A stretch of 64,000 nt of DNA from Phoronis australis (Eukaryota > Phoronida > Phoronidae). The notes beneath the pieces were generated by a model that saw only the letters and a list, made by a program, of their open reading frames with translations, ran no database searches and had not been told where the DNA came from. The position numbers were made by a program, and so were the translations under genes. Below, piece by piece: positions 53,111-64,000 of the stretch; the stretch's first letter is position 1; every line of letters starts with the position of its first letter. The stretch is taken from assembly GCA_002633005.1 (NCBI GenBank), contig NMRA01000039.1, forward strand, positions 786,335 through 850,334. Direction: 5' to 3'.

Positions 53111-56100
53111 AAGTTTGTGGAGGCAATCTGTGAACTCCAGTGGGTAGATGGTTTATTGTAACTGGGATACTAAATGACTGTATAAAAAAAAAACGGGTTT
53201 GGCCTCAAAACACGAAGCACAAGGAAGTTTTCAATGATGGAGCAGCATTAAAAGAGTCAAACACCACACTTACCCTTGACACGTGTGCAAACACAAACAG
53301 AGCATAAATTAACATATTTTATCATGTTAAAACATGTTAACATTATGAGATTAAATGCAATTTGACTTGGTGCAAATTGGTAAGTCCTGTAAACTACACT
53401 ACAGTTATGAGGTACACAAAGTAAATCTACTAAGTTTCTCCATTGTCAGCCATGTCTAAACATAAGTGGTATCCAACGGAGATGATCATCTTAACAGCAG
53501 AATTTTCATACTGGCGCTTGGCGCTCTCTGTTGTTTTAAGAGCTTGAAAGTGACTACATATTGGTTCATAAATTCAAAAACAGAGAAATAAATCCCATGT
53601 CAGGCACCTCCCAAATGTTTGATTAGGTCAATTTTACTAATTTATATTAGTTTTTTCACATCAGCTAGGATCGAAGTTCTCCCGCTTTATCAGTCGCATC
53701 TACTGATTTTGAAAGGCATGGAGTCTTCTTTGCAGTGGGAAATGTACGTGGCAGAAGTCCTTCATCCATGGATATTTCAAGAGGTTTGCCTTTTTCCGTC
53801 AGCCATTAGTACACCCGACCGCACATCAGTGGAAATTGATCAGCATTATGATAGCAGGAAAGGTGTTAAAACACAGTCAAAACCATGTATGAGCAAACTT
53901 ATGTTATAACAACAACTACAGCCTTCTGAGTACGGGCCAAAAAAAGAAAAGGTATTTGCCGAGTTACCACTGGCTGGTAATTCCTCGGTTGCAGATTGCT
54001 GGGAGCTGTGGCACCATCTGCTAATATAATATTCACTTTTGTTTTCAAGACATGTAACAGACTCATGCTGTTGTCTAGACTTAAATGTAAATTAAGAACT
54101 CAACAAAATAGAGGTGTTATTTACCAATCAATTGTAACAAATGTGATGACTAAATAGTATAGGCATGACAACTGGGATCTTGTAAACTGGAGTCAATGGG
54201 CATGCTAAAGACCTGACTTACTCTATAATTTTAGTCACTCAGTGTTAACTGGTTATGAGCTTGGCTTTTCTGGAGTTAAAGATACCAGACGAAGACCCAA
54301 ACAATTTCAAGCTGTGTGTCCCTGAATGTTTTCACATCAAACACACTCATGCTGAGAGCTGGACAAAAATTTTGGATGGTATGGTTTAGAGTTATTCTGA
54401 TCACTGTCTTGTCGCTTGCCAGTACTACCCTTGCACTGTGATGTTCATTTAGTGTTTTGGTTGTATAGCCAGTTAGTGGTATTTCTTCCTGAGGATGGTT
54501 TTAAGTCAATAAACTGAAACGCTGACTTGACAAGAACTTAGATCATGAATCGCTCTCAGTTTTCATTTTCAATGTGAACATTGGTATGTACAGTAAACTA
54601 GCTTCCATTTAGGACATGATAAGGCCAACAAGTGAAATTGTATTTCTTTTTTTTCCATGAAACACAAGTCGCACCAAATTAAAAGACTTTTCATGTTCTA
54701 GTTTTGTAACGCATTTAGTAGCAAAGTTTCCAGAAACAGTCGACATTCACAACAGTTGCTTGTACACTGTTCCCAACTGCTGTACTCAGTTACATCATGT
54801 TACTTTCTCAGAAATTTGCCAGGCGACAACCTGTTCCCTGCAACAGACCTAGACAGTGTAGGCTTGCAACATCAGTGGCAAGTTACGGTTGCTTCAGAGA
54901 TGAAACCAATTGACATGATGATCAATAACAGGCAGCCCAGTCAAACAAAACAGTTCAAATTAATTGGTAGGAGTTGTTATTGAAATTGTAGTTAAAATAA
55001 ATTAATAAATTCATAGTCATTCTCCGTGGGCATGCTGAGAACCTGCAATCACTGCACTTTCAAGTACCTCATTTACGAACCCGCCCTTCTGGATATGAGA
55101 TTTGGATCTGTTTGCCAAAACTACCGACATATGAGAACCATAGGTGGCACTGAACATTTTCCAAACCTATCCTAACCTAGAAAAACGGTTTGTTTCAATG
55201 AATTGCCAATTACTCGGAAAATAATAATTCAAACTATGAAACGAATCAATTAAATAAACTACAAGATTTTATGGCTCCGATTCACTTAATGACACACAAC
55301 TTACAAACTTGCAGTCTAGAGGCTGGACTCCGTGAACAAATGACACATGTAAGAGACAAGGTAACCTTTGGCATCTTGACCTGACACAGGAGGAGTCAAA
55401 GTATGCAGTTGACAGATTAGCACACAGATGTCTAAAATGACAACACATCATTAATTGTGGATAATCGCTAAGCCCACAGCTGGCCCCCTCAGTTCACAAT
55501 CTGCAGAAGGTGTTATTTCAACTATTTCCATTTATATTTGTTGATAAATGTACCCCTCACAACAACTGGAAAAATGTTTCTCAAAACAGGCATTAAATCC
55601 AGACGTAGTGCCCTCTTTAAAAATCTTCATTTTGAACTGATTTCCGTTACGGAGAATCTATTTAATAGGTTCTAAATCCACAAGACAGTTTTGACAGAAT
55701 GCCCTTTGTTTCAGAGTGTGCTTTCAACATCTGCGTGCTTGGTCAAATTTTCCTGAGTAGACTCAAACACGTTTGAAGTGCCATATCAAAACTAAGCTTA
55801 TGACCAAAACTAACCACAAAAGTAGATACATCAAGCAACGACCATGAATCGGTTTGCCTGTCAAAACCAAGCCGCATTTTATCATCCATGACGGATAGAA
55901 GTTATCGCTAGGTGATGTCAAAGTCTGAGTACACCGTAGCTATTGCAAGGCAGTGTAACGCAAATGATGTGTAACTGTATTCTTAGAATGTGAACAATTG
56001 TGTGTATTTTCAGATAATAAATAAAACGAACTCTTTACAGTAATATGATAGCGAACAATAACATTAATATTACATGAGGATTTAATTATCAACAGCAGAG

Positions 56101-57070
56101 CCTGCCAATAACTACAATGTCTTCAAAGTCATAAGTTTCAGACCGCATCAAAGCGTCAACGCTCACTTGTTTACTGCGAAGTTAACACTTGATTTCAACA
56201 ATGTTCCACAACAACACTAAGTTTTTCCACCAAAGTGACACTCCCCAAAACTTTGACACGATGATTGGTGCAAACTTCTTGTTTGACTACGATGTTCTCA
56301 TAGGTTGAAACAGGAAAGTAAGTCATCGTAAAAATGAAGAAATGACCCCAGTTAGTTCATGGTGGAAACATACGTCAACAATGGCAGTAGTCCTCATGTC
56401 GCTCTTCCATTAAACTCTGGTCTCTCGAAACTCCATTGCAACTCTCCCAGCCTTTCCCACTGACTCCTCTCTGACACTGAAGTCAACACTAGCTCTCCAG
56501 ATTCAACACCAGATGGCGAAGTTGATTCATACGCTCAAATGAATGAGTGTGCTGTGTGTCGAGATCTCTAGCTATCACCACCGTCGCAAAAGATTTGATC
56601 TTTCCCACTGCAGGGGAGTTGCACAACAGTTCACTCTAGGAGTTGCGCTTTCGCACCGACAGAAACTCCTCAAAACAGGGGAGCAGTAGCACTGATGAGA
56701 ACACAACTTAGGATTTTCAGAATAATTTTATTTTTCGCTATACTATACATCAAGAATTAAAAAATAGGTTAACGTAAAAATGTAAAAAAGCATTTAAAAT
56801 TAATTTTTTGTATCCACCTGCCTTAATCAGAAAACAAAGTTAACAATTTTCTCAAGTTCACTGGTAACTCTATCCATTCCACTACTCATAATACAGATGT
56901 TTGCTACATACTCTCAACTGGAGGTAATGAGAACAGAATTAGAACTTAAATCTCTTCAATTTTGCACAAAATCAAATTCTAAAACCATTCATTTTTAACG
57001 ATTTATAATACTGTTGTGAATGTCCACAAATTCTCAAAACACTGACAACTGCCAAGGTGAAGACGGCAAT

Positions 57071-57170
57071 AGTCACTCACAGGGTCCCCAGATTTTGAGA
57101 ACCAGTTTGATGTCTGTTATTCAATGGAGAAAACTGGTTCCCAAAATGTAGGGCCCTTGTAAGTGTCTGT
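57071..57170. repeat. imperfect 100-bp palindrome (hairpin or MITE remnant)
   Basis: The left arm AGGGTCCCCAGATTTTGAGA ACCAGTTT faces the right arm AAACTGGTTCCCAAAATGTA GGGCCCT. Similarity extends outward (AGTCACTCAC against GTAAGTGTCTG). The loop is about 22 bases. Confidence 0.75.
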
Positions 57171-59179
57171 TAGCGCAAAGAACTTAAAAATGATAAAGCA
57201 TCAACTTAGTGCTACTTATACTTAATAAAAAAGTGCAAAAAGGACAAAATTTTACTTTACTATGTCCTAAACTAGAGATTTTATCATATTTTGGTTGTTC
57301 ATATCACATCAGTTCAGCAATTAGACATACAAAACCAGTAATTTTTACTTATGGCTGACAAGTGAAATTCTGTTTTGATAAATTTCCCTACAAAAAAATA
57401 GAAGTTAGGAAAATTTTAATCAATTTCTCTCCTAGCTTGTACTGATGTCATAAAACAACATTTGGTCTAAGAGTTTCCACTATCTTTAGCAAACTAACCG
57501 GCATTTGGAGAAATGACAATTTGGCACTTAATTTTTGTGCAAAATAAGTGAAGAATTATCGTAACAAGAAGGAATACTTCACAATATGCACCAACAAAAT
57601 AATGTGCAACTCTGACATCACTGTGACCATGTTGTGAACCTAACTCAATGGGTGATGTAAAGGTAATGTTTACATTGCTGTGGTGCATACAAAATTTAGC
57701 TTAACCTTTGGATTAGCATAGATATGTCAGCTTGATAAAACAACATTTTTTTAACCTTGACATAGAGTAAACTCCAAGGAGTGGTGCATATTAACAAAAA
57801 AAATCTTCCAAACACTGCTCGAATAAAAACAGATTGGGGGCCGAAAATTACAAAACTTCACTCAAGATTCACTCATCTCTCAGACATGTACAATTGGAAA
57901 GATTATGCAAAACTATGCCATGCGATTGGTTTATATTCTAGCAGTCTTGAATAGAAATGTGGTGGTGACGGGCCTGGATCCATTCTGACCTCCGACCCTT
58001 TGCAAACCTGAGCCAGATACCAGTGGGGATTGTAAGCTTCACGTTTTTAAACACTAGGATTAGAAATCAACTGATCACAACCACACTTGAGAGCAATCCC
58101 CATGCACTAACCAGTTTAACAGGGGCTAGTACTACATGACATAAATCAGGACTTTCTGCATGGTTGAGTTCAGCTCCCTACTTCAGTGAGTATGACCTGG
58201 GACCTCACTCACTGTATGATGTAAAAAATGCTGCTTAAAATGACAATGTGATGAGATCAAAGAAAACAGGATGAGACCGCTCAGATCTCGTGGGACCTGG
58301 TTTACTCAACCACAACCCAATACTTAGTCACGTATTGCGTCCAGTGAGAAACGCTTGATTTCAACAGGTTAATGGCAAACTTGGATCTTGAACTAATGAA
58401 CACTAATACTAGACAAACACTTTCTGAAGAGCAGTAATGATTTTACTTCATCAAAAAATGGGGTCAACTCAATAATTCAAGGACAGGTGTTAGTTCCTTG
58501 AGTTTTTGCAATCTGAAAAGGTTTTGGAAATTTCCAGTGCTCAATAAAAGCAAATAATTGTGCTATAAGCCACAACACAAGTCAAATGCCATGATACACA
58601 GCATGTGTTGGCTCTCAATTCTGAGGTGTATAAGACACAGTTTGCTTCAAATCTTGTAGAAAATGACAACACGAACCCTGCCAAACCTTCAGAAAGACCG
58701 AAATCCTCTTCCTCAAATCTGAACTGATGCTAAAGATTCCACGTCACAAGCCAAATCAAACACCTTGTGCGCTAAATTGAAAGTCCAGTCAAACTAGTTA
58801 ACTTGGCACAAAAACAACAGAACTGAAAATGAGCAAACCTGTGACCTGGAAATTCCTCTGTCTGACCTTTTGACATGCTCCCTCCACCCACACTGTAGGC
58901 AGATAGTCCCTAACAGGCTATTACCACGGCAACAGGTGGGTGGCAGGACAACAGTCACTTTTAGTGAGCAACTGCTAATTCATTTTCCTGCCTGTTTCCC
59001 ATTGGTTGCAGGTCAGAGTGCATGACCTTGTCTGGACTCTAACACATGCGAGGTCAGAGAAATGACCCGCAAAGCAACAACAGGTGGCAAAAACTAGAGC
59101 CAATTTATGTAGCGTACAAAAATGGAAATGCAAATTTTATCACAGTTTTGATGTACTGTAAAGTTTAAGGATCAACACA

Positions 59180-59235
59180 TTACTCAAGTCAGTGGTTTGA
59201 GGTCCAGACTTGAAAGACCAAGGTTCCAATCTAAT
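59180..59235 (+). repeat. possible degenerate tRNA-like unit
   Basis: A-box-like CAAGTCAGTGGTTTGAG followed by B-box-like GGTTCCAATCT (59222-59232) with tRNA-like spacing. No cloverleaf could be drawn; weak. Confidence 0.25.
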
Positions 59236-60087
59236 AACAGGCATGTTATTGTTACTAAACCTTTTTCCAACTTCACTGAGTGGTCTTAAGTATGAACCTG
59301 AATAGAAGGCAAAACAGCAAAGTTGGTCAATCAATGGCTGGTATGATATTCTTTTAGACGTTTGTATAATTTCCAAAAAATCCAGCTGAGCCTTAAGACG
59401 AGAAAGAGGTGCAGACTTTTTTCTATTTTCGTTCATCCCAAAACCAGCTTCAGTGAACTGCACAGATTGCTGTTCGTGTCAACTGGGGGGAGATACGGGA
59501 AGGCAGTAGGATGAGGTGATTGTAACTCACTTGGCCAGTAATAGTGTTTAAAAACCTTGCTTGAATGCGCACTGCTGTAGCCAGACTGCTTTCTTCAAAA
59601 CATACACATACCCAGGATAAGAGACCTTTGTTTTATCATCACATCAATCAATTTTATTGCAGAGAGTGAACATATTTTGACATGCAATTTCAACCTCACT
59701 GGGTGCAGTGGTGACTCGCTCACACCTCAGCTCCTCTGCCTGTTTTAGCCAGTGAAACTGCCCGTGTCTCCACCATCCATGTGAGCCTAGCAAGTCATGA
59801 CAATAGGTAGGCATGAGCTGGCAGACCACTAGTCAAATTAGTTTGCTAGTTAACAAATTTGGACACTACTTGCAGAAAATTTACCTATCGGTATCAATCC
59901 AGTAAAATTTGGCAGGACTACAACTATTCCCGCAATTCTGCCCTACATGCCACAGGTGAAACATTCCAGCACTCGAAAATTCGAGTGAGGGTATGCACTT
60001 GAATTTCTGGATTTGCAAAAATGAAAAAGTGACAACAAAAAAAAAACGTCAAGTGTACTTTTACATACCGTACAACCAAATTCATCG

Positions 60088-60280
60088 TCACAGTAGTCTC
60101 CCCTGATGACCGAGGATGAAGGGGAATTAACTGGAAAGTTCTAAGATGGCAAAGCCATTCTGTAATTAGAAATCTGTCACCCTGATGGTTACTACTAGTC
60201 CTTTTTGTTGTTAACAGAATGTCAGGATTGGAATCCATTTTGTCTGATTGCTGTTGTCATGTACTATACATCACAACACA
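60088..60280 (+). repeat. dispersed repeat, copy 2 (partner at 29517-29690)
   Basis: Same block order as copy 1: AGTAGTCTCCCCTGATGACC, GATGAAGGGGAATTAACTGG, AAGCCATTC, ATGGTTACTAC and TTTTGTCTGATTGCTGTTG. Copies are collinear and in the same orientation, with indels. Confidence 0.85.
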
Positions 60281-61555
60281 ACTGGTACTAGCTCATTTGA
60301 CCACAACAATGATTCATCACTCCAGATCACATTCAGTTAGCACAGTAGTTCAACAGACTGCAGCTTGACAAGTGTGCAGATTAAAAACAGAAAATCCAAT
60401 CTTGACCTAACAATTTAGATATATACACACAATGTCATTTTCAAGCAGTGGCCATGGTTCATGGTTTGTTTCCTCTACTTCAATTTCCACAGAAAAAGTA
60501 ACCCAATAATTTAGCAGAAGACACAACTGAAGTATAATGATGGACAACAGCCATAGTATGGTATGATGGACAACACATTATGCCCAAAGCATTGCGTAAT
60601 GCAACAGGCATACTGATCATGGTCTCCAGTGAATATTTTACCTCTGCTACAAGTCTCAGCTTCATCCAAGAATGCACTCTGGATGGTAGACGATGGCTTT
60701 GTGACAAGATCGAAACACGCCAGGACGTTGTGCCTACCTGTTTGCACAAACTTGCAGATCACAAGTGACTAAAAATAGTCCCAAATTGATTTGGACCCAA
60801 ACAATCAAGCCTGACTGCCGGGTAACCACGGCATGAGCCCAGCAGATATTAAACTCCTTTTTAATCCAGTCGTGTATTGAAACTGATAACGGGGAGGCTG
60901 GCATGACAACTCCAGGTGCCCCGTCTTGACACTGCATAAGGTGAACATACCTTGTAATTTTGCTGGGAGACGACCACTACGCAGGCATGACAATGTGTCT
61001 ATTAAACAGCCAAGGGGTCACTGAGTATATTCTGAAAACACTCTGGACCTGTGAAAACCCAAGTCACATGACCACGCCCAGGGCATTTCCTAGATAGACA
61101 GCCATCAGCCAGTGGTTTGCATTACCGTGGTAACAGCCATCTCTGAGCCAGATGTTAGGAATGAATTGTTCTTTTCATGAACTGCTTATAAATGCATTCA
61201 ACATTTTTACGAAAAGATTAATTCGATACAAAAAGCAGTTTAGAACTACACAAGTGACAGTCTCTAGGCAACAGACATTGGCTTCACATTCCCATTTCCA
61301 CAGGCTTTCCACCTAACTTCAGAAAATTGCAAATAAAACAACGTAAATCTGCAACCACTAACCACTTCCTGAAGTCCAACTGCGATTAATATTCAAAAAC
61401 CACAGTATTTACCCATAGTGCCCCATGGGTTCTGAGAGCAGGTATTAGTCTCATTTTGTACCACAAAGCAGTCACACGCCACTCTCCTGAATTCATATCC
61501 CCGTTTTTAAGGTTATGTATTGACCCCAGAAAATGTTCAGATCAGGATTTCTTCA

Positions 61556-61650
61556 CAACAACATATCTCAGAAATGGCTGAATGGATTTGTATGAAACGT
61601 TCACAAATCAGCGCTTTATACACAGTTCTCCAAAACGCTGCTGGGAATTG
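61556..61650 (+). repeat. dispersed repeat with GGCTGAWTGGAT core
   Basis: ATATCTCAGAAATGGCTGAA TGGATTTGTATGAAACG, then CTTTATACACAGTTCTCCAAAACG. It matches 13225-13310 (+) and, reversed, 21345-21432 (-). Non-coding in at least two of the three, since all frames differ. Confidence 0.75.
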
Positions 61651-64000
61651 TTTAAATAAAATTGTTCCACTATCAAAAACAGCACAATTTTTGTGACAAA
61701 AATCAAAAGATGCATAAAACGAGAACGAAATGATACTCAAGAAAACTGTGAAAGTTTTTTGGTATGTGCCGGAACAAGTTACTTTACAGATCGTGGATTA
61801 GGCGGGTTAAAATATTACCACAGTGCTCCTGAGTGCCACAGCAGTCCTTGAAGAAAATGGACAAGGGATCAGTTTGAGGACTTGCTATTCTGTCTCTTTT
61901 ATCTCACCCCCATAACTATAGGCCTGTGAAACACATGACAAAACATTGACCCAACATTAAGTCCCTGTCCATAGGCAAACAGGGCCAACTCCCTGCTATC
62001 AGCTGTTCCATTATCCTTGCAATGTTTCAGTCCCTTAGCTTAGGGTAGGTTCAGAATAGTGAATGAATGGCTTACCTTCATCACAACAGGGACTGAGATC
62101 TAGACCCAATGTTAAAATAGGAGCTCATACTACCCCCACCCCAGATCACTAACACAACACCCTATGAACTGTGGCAGACCAGTGAAATTTCCTGTAGCAC
62201 CAAACGAATGTTGGTTCCATGTTCATACTCTGTAACACAGGTACCACCGGACATTACTTTGAAAAGTATGGGCATACGCAACAATTTTACCGAGTCTTTG
62301 AAAAATAAAAAGGGCAATTTTGATAATCATTTTTTGTCCAAAATTGGTGAGATTCAACCATAAGCTACATCTCCATCCTTGGTCAATTATTATTATTATT
62401 TACAGTAACAAGTGCCCAATAGTCTTAGATTCACTGAAAACCCTTCACAGCTAACAAAATACAAAGGTCATCCTCTTTCAAAACAAACCCCATAAAACAA
62501 ATAAATTTATCAGATCATCTTTCAGAGCCTACAAGCCAAACATGGCTGGCAACTGAAATGTTTTCTCATTTTTTCCATGAGATAAGTGGCACCAAAGTAA
62601 TGCTTTATGTTCTGCGCCACAACTACCAGCATGGACTTCCACACTGTATAATGCAAGTCCATGCTACCAAACTTGTTCACTAAGGGTCCCAGGTGTAAAA
62701 AGCGAGAGTGGCAATGTAGTCCATCTAATCCAGCCTTTTTGTTGTGTTTGCGCAAATACAGAGTTGGATTGTGCTCCTGGGAGTTGTGAGAATACAGTTG
62801 GTTGGATACCCTTGTAAATATTATGGTTCTTCTAGGCGACCAACATTGCATTCATTCAACCTGGGATACTGATACACAATAGAAGATAAGTGATAAACAG
62901 TAAGATTAGCCTGAGGGTCTCTCTCCATCACTCAGGTTCATTGGCACCATATGTTGCCATTCTATACATACCTAGACAGAAACAAAAAGGCCGGATTTGC
63001 ATGAAGGGAGACTGACCACTGGTGATCTGTGGTATATATTCTTCAATTAAAGATGAAAGAGCCGCTATGGCCAAAAAAGCGTAGTTGATTCTGGTCTGTA
63101 CCGAGACTCATTTTGAGACCTGTGCTCACATCAATTTCAGCCAGGGTGGTCTCGTGATTTTTTGAAAAGCTGCATGAAGGCACGTAGGCAAGATTTGTCA
63201 TGCAATGGATAAAACAAATTTCCCCTAATAATTTTTGCTCACCTCAGGAGCATTTTCTATTTTTGAAAAAGTGAACAACTGAAAAATAATTGCACCAACG
63301 ACTTGATGTTCAAAAATTGACCAGGCTCAACTAAAATGAGCTTGTCTGGCTTATTTTTTGCCATTTTACGAAGGTATACTAAATTAAACTGTAAATGTTC
63401 GACTGAAAAGACAAATGCAGCTCCCTTCATGATACTGCACCATAAATTGAAGAACATTTATGTAAGTAAAAGCAAACTAAACATCAGTTAGTTTGGCAGC
63501 GATACCAAAATCCACCCAACACCCTAAGTATCCCTCACAGACTTCACAGTCTACAGTAACAGTTGATAACTAAGCCATAGGAGTTGATTAAGAGACATGA
63601 TCAGGCACGCCTTTCCCACAAACACCTGAATAAAAAGCCATAAATGTCACTATAACAAAAAGAAACGATGATCAAATTCACATAAACATCCGAAAGAGTG
63701 TTTTTCATCTTAAAATCAAATTTTCTCACAATCGCATTTTTTTCGTAAGAGTGCATACAATGTGTGTCACTTGTTTACAAAGTGGAATAAATAACAACCA
63801 ATTGAGCAGCAGTGATCTCTTCAGAGGCCTACACCCCAGGAAAAGTAGGTCAATTATCACCATGGTGCATAATTAATGAGCGATTTGCATATTGCAATGC
63901 TTGGCAGTGATTGACGGCATCTCACTAGAGAAGATGACACTCGAAAGTCATTGTGGTCGATCAGAAGATCAAAATGTTAGCAAAGTTAATTCTCGACCGG

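Larger units (their letters stand above)
53111..64000. other. repeat-rich non-coding DNA
   Basis: About 10.9 kb without a gene I can support. It contains copies of the interspersed family (54620-54720, 57345-57560, 62210-62363, 62535-62650), a hairpin element (57071-57170), a possible tRNA-like unit (59180-59235), copy 2 of the 29517 repeat (60088-60280) and a GGCTGAATGGAT repeat copy (61556-61650). A minus-strand frame at 59463-59140 and a plus-strand frame at 53619-53909 are open for about 100 codons but show no family features. Confidence 0.5.

Noticed and set aside
53619-53909. 96-codon plus-strand ORF with an acceptor-like tract (ttttttcacatcag) near its start
   Set aside because: The peptide matches no family I know, and there is no partner exon.
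54486-54530. CCTGAGGATGG...TGAAACGCTG stretch resembling a Penelope-like 3' end
   Set aside because: Only a short similarity to the 18.2 kb element, with no adjacent GIY-YIG coding sequence. Left out as an element.
62522-62851. 109-codon minus-strand ORF
   Set aside because: It overlaps a copy of the interspersed repeat family at 62535-62650 and reads it antisense.

Overview
This 64 kb window is AT-rich animal nuclear DNA. It has large GT-AG introns, small exons separated by kilobases, and many decayed transposons (Penelope-like, LINE, THAP-domain DNA elements, hAT-like and TTAA MITEs, tRNA-derived SINE-like units). The one clear gene belongs to the metazoan SPATS2 family, so the source is an animal, most likely a marine invertebrate. 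I cannot fix the species or phylum from sequence alone. One assembly gap (N run) lies at 51324-51549.

Layout. The minus strand from about 36.5 kb down to 3.6 kb carries one gene, a SPATS2/SPATS2L homologue. I recover 13 coding exons. All are bounded by AG and GT, and the reading phase is continuous across every junction, giving 813 codons plus a stop. The first recovered exon opens inside a codon and aligns with residues near the start of vertebrate SPATS2, so at least one short upstream exon holding the start codon is missing. Domain order is: N-terminal UBA-like segment, lysine-rich stretch, disordered Ser/Thr/Ala linker, His-Ser repeat, the SPATS2-specific coiled-coil core (DUF1387), then a long disordered basic tail.

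Introns hold most of the mobile DNA between 4 and 36 kb. These include a Penelope-like fragment with an internal inversion and a 48-bp perfect inverted repeat (18.2-19.1 kb), a 505-bp hAT-like MITE (13.5-14.0 kb), a roughly 400-bp TTAA-flanked MITE (25.9-26.3 kb), three tRNA-like units, several minisatellites, and copies of an interspersed repeat of about 220 bp.

The 36.5-64 kb part is mostly non-coding and repeat-rich. Two THAP-domain transposon remnants lie about 6 kb apart. One (40544-42051) is bounded by perfect 19-bp inverted repeats. The other (47911-49244) has terminal inverted repeats of about 315 bp that duplicate the start of its own THAP reading frame. A LINE 3' fragment lies at 52.4-53.1 kb. 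A short possible first exon of an unidentified plus-strand gene is at 39065. From 53.1 to 64 kb I see repeats but no gene I can defend.
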